DNA from: Desulfurococcales archaeon
Lineage (GTDB): Archaea > Thermoproteota > Thermoprotei_A > Sulfolobales > Desulfurococcaceae
Assembly (NCBI GenBank): GCA_027028805.1
Contig: JALVHX010000267.1
Coordinates: forward strand, 1 to 6,810
Length of the DNA stretch: 6,810 nucleotides
Reading direction: 5' to 3'
The notes under the pieces were generated by a model. The model was not told the origin of the DNA. It worked only from the letters and a program-made list of their open reading frames with translations, and did not search any database. Positions 5,711-6,810 of this stretch are shown here, one piece after another (position 1 is the first letter of the stretch; each line of letters begins with the position of its first letter). A program made the translations under genes and the position numbers.

Positions 5711-6810
5711 CTAGTAGCGGCGCCTCTTCAACGCGATCATTATTAGTACGGCGAATACCGCGGCCGTGACACCTGTCAATAATATATAGACTGTCTCAGG
5801 GATCTCCTCCTGCCCAGGCGCGGGGGGCGCGCCATAGTATATTTCTAGCCTGTGCTCGCCCTGCGTTATATCCTGCCTGAACCATACATGGGTATCGTTT
5901 CCATCGGTGAACACTATTACGTCGTCATAGTATATGTAGCGTAGAGTCAGGTTCCCATAGTTTCTCGGGAACACGTATACGGTTGAGTCGCCTGCTATAA
6001 CATAGAGAGAGTCCTCTGCGCCCGTCAGCCTGTATCTCTGGACACCCCCTCCCTGCCGCGCTATGGCCAGCTGTAGGGTTCCCGCGATATCGTTTCTCGG
6101 AACATCGTTTTCGTCGAGAACCCTTATCGTTAGATGCGCGACCGGCGTTAACGCGAACTTTATCTTGAGCGATACATCCTTGTATACCGGCACTATGACC
6201 GAGCTGTTGGGATAGAATCTATCGTTTACCGAGATTCCTGCGACAGAGAACATGTATTTCTTCTCAACAGTTAATCCCTCAGTCTTATCGAGATATATCC
6301 GGTACAGCCCGCTCTCATCTACACTGATCTTCTTCTCCAGAGAATCTATAGGGTACTCCCCCACCCGTATATAGGTGGAGTTCGGGGAGAGATACTCGAT
6401 TATAATAGAGGCCACCGGCATATCGAAGCCTCCTTCCAGGCTAATAGATACATCGATCGCGTGGGGCCCGGGCCCATAGCCTCCCGGCGGCTGTGGTGTA
6501 CGGGGCAACAGGTTGTTGTCTCCTAGGAGACGCGACAGGGTCTCTAGGCCCGCGTCCACGAGTACTGGGCCATAGAGGGGGCCTGTATAGAATCTCAGGG
6601 TAAAAGCCTTCTGGGCGCCGGGCGCGACGGCGAATCTACGCATCTCGAGCCTCGCCACGAGCTGGGATGTATCCACCGCTATCTCGAACCAGGCCGCATA
6701 CGTCGCCCCCACAGAGGCCTTGTCTAGGGGGAAACATATCGCGGCTAATCCGTAGTCTGAGGCAGGCCATTTCAGCCCGGGGTTGCCGGGCCCAGCTAGG
6801 AGGCCTATAG
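5711..6810 (-). CDS. C-terminally anchored surface protein, 5' end outside the window (partial)
   Basis: A protein of unknown function, at least 365 residues. The frame has no stop from 5713 to the right edge, so the gene begins outside the window; GTG at 6712 is probably internal, since the 32 codons before it read as a plausible continuation (GLKWPASDYGLAAICFPLDK). The last 29 residues hold one membrane helix (VYILLTGVTAAVFAVLIMIA) followed by KRRRY, which implies a large outside domain and a short positive cytoplasmic tail. The rest is rich in beta-forming residues (for example HLTIRVLDENDVP and SLKIKFAL), suggesting Ig- or carboxypeptidase-regulatory-like modules. Four N-glycosylation sequons are present (NST, NSS, NLT, NDT), counted from the GTG at 111, 169, 254 and 272. 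A Pro-rich stretch just before the helix (APPAPGQEEIPE) looks like a stalk. It could be an S-layer-associated protein, a transporter-linked protein or an adhesin; no catalytic motif is seen. The signal peptide, if any, lies off the window. Confidence 0.75.
   Translation of the reverse strand, partial: IGLLAGPGNPGLKWPASDYGLAAICFPLDKASVGATYAAWFEIAVDTSQLVARLEMRRFAVAPGAQKAFTLRFYTGPLYGPVLVDAGLETLSRLLGDNNLLPRTPQPPGGYGPGPHAIDVSISLEGGFDMPVASIIIEYLSPNSTYIRVGEYPIDSLEKKISVDESGLYRIYLDKTEGLTVEKKYMFSVAGISVNDRFYPNSSVIVPVYKDVSLKIKFALTPVAHLTIRVLDENDVPRNDIAGTLQLAIARQGGGVQRYRLTGAEDSLYVIAGDSTVYVFPRNYGNLTLRYIYYDDVIVFTDGNDTHVWFRQDITQGEHRLEIYYGAPPAPGQEEIPETVYILLTGVTAAVFAVLIMIALKRRRY

Noticed and set aside
6710..6712. 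GTG at 6712 as the start of the surface protein
   Set aside because: The frame stays open for 32 more codons to the window edge with composition like the rest of the protein, no good ribosome site precedes the GTG, and no signal peptide follows it.
1..6810. CRISPR arrays, tRNA/rRNA genes, insertion sequences and their inverted ends
   Set aside because: No regularly spaced repeat, cloverleaf, conserved rRNA stretch or transposase-like frame was seen on either strand; genes fill nearly all of the window.

Overview
The window looks like ordinary chromosomal DNA from a hyperthermophilic crenarchaeon. It is GC-rich and very tightly packed, codes isoleucine often as ATA and arginine often as AGG, and carries archaeal-style GGTG ribosome-binding sites and a TATA box placed for a leaderless start. 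The gene content (HypC/HypD/HypF, a standalone 3-hexulose-6-phosphate synthase, a surface protein with a C-terminal anchor and N-glycosylation sequons) fits a Desulfurococcales/Pyrodictiaceae-like organism that uses hydrogen. This placement is inference from style and content; no marker gene in the window fixes it.

Layout from left to right: the last 15 codons of a possible upstream + strand gene (ending at 50); a + strand metal-dependent amidohydrolase/deaminase (47-1147); hypC on the - strand (1335-1120), whose 3' end overlaps the amidohydrolase tail to tail by 28 bp; a 185-bp divergent control region (1336-1520) with an 11-bp perfect GC inverted repeat, several CCCGGG-type motifs and a TATA box for hypD; hypD on the + strand (1521-2666); hypF on the - strand (4890-2596), overlapping hypD tail to tail by 71 bp; 3-hexulose-6-phosphate synthase on the - strand (5620-4943), 52 bp upstream of hypF; and a C-terminally anchored surface protein on the - strand (5711 to the window edge), whose 5' end lies outside the window.

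Three genes act together. HypF makes the cyanide precursor from carbamoyl phosphate, and HypC and HypD form the scaffold on which the Fe(CN)2(CO) group of [NiFe]-hydrogenase is built. HypA, HypB, HypE and hydrogenase subunits are not here. The three hyp genes lie in three separate transcription units on alternating strands rather than in the usual co-directional operon. The hexulose-phosphate synthase belongs to the ribulose monophosphate pathway, which many archaea run in reverse to make ribulose 5-phosphate; its partner isomerase is not in the window. No mobile element, RNA gene, CRISPR array or clearly new system is visible. The points most worth a second look are the strand-alternating hyp arrangement, the hypC-hypD control region, the altered HypC signature and the HypD tail.
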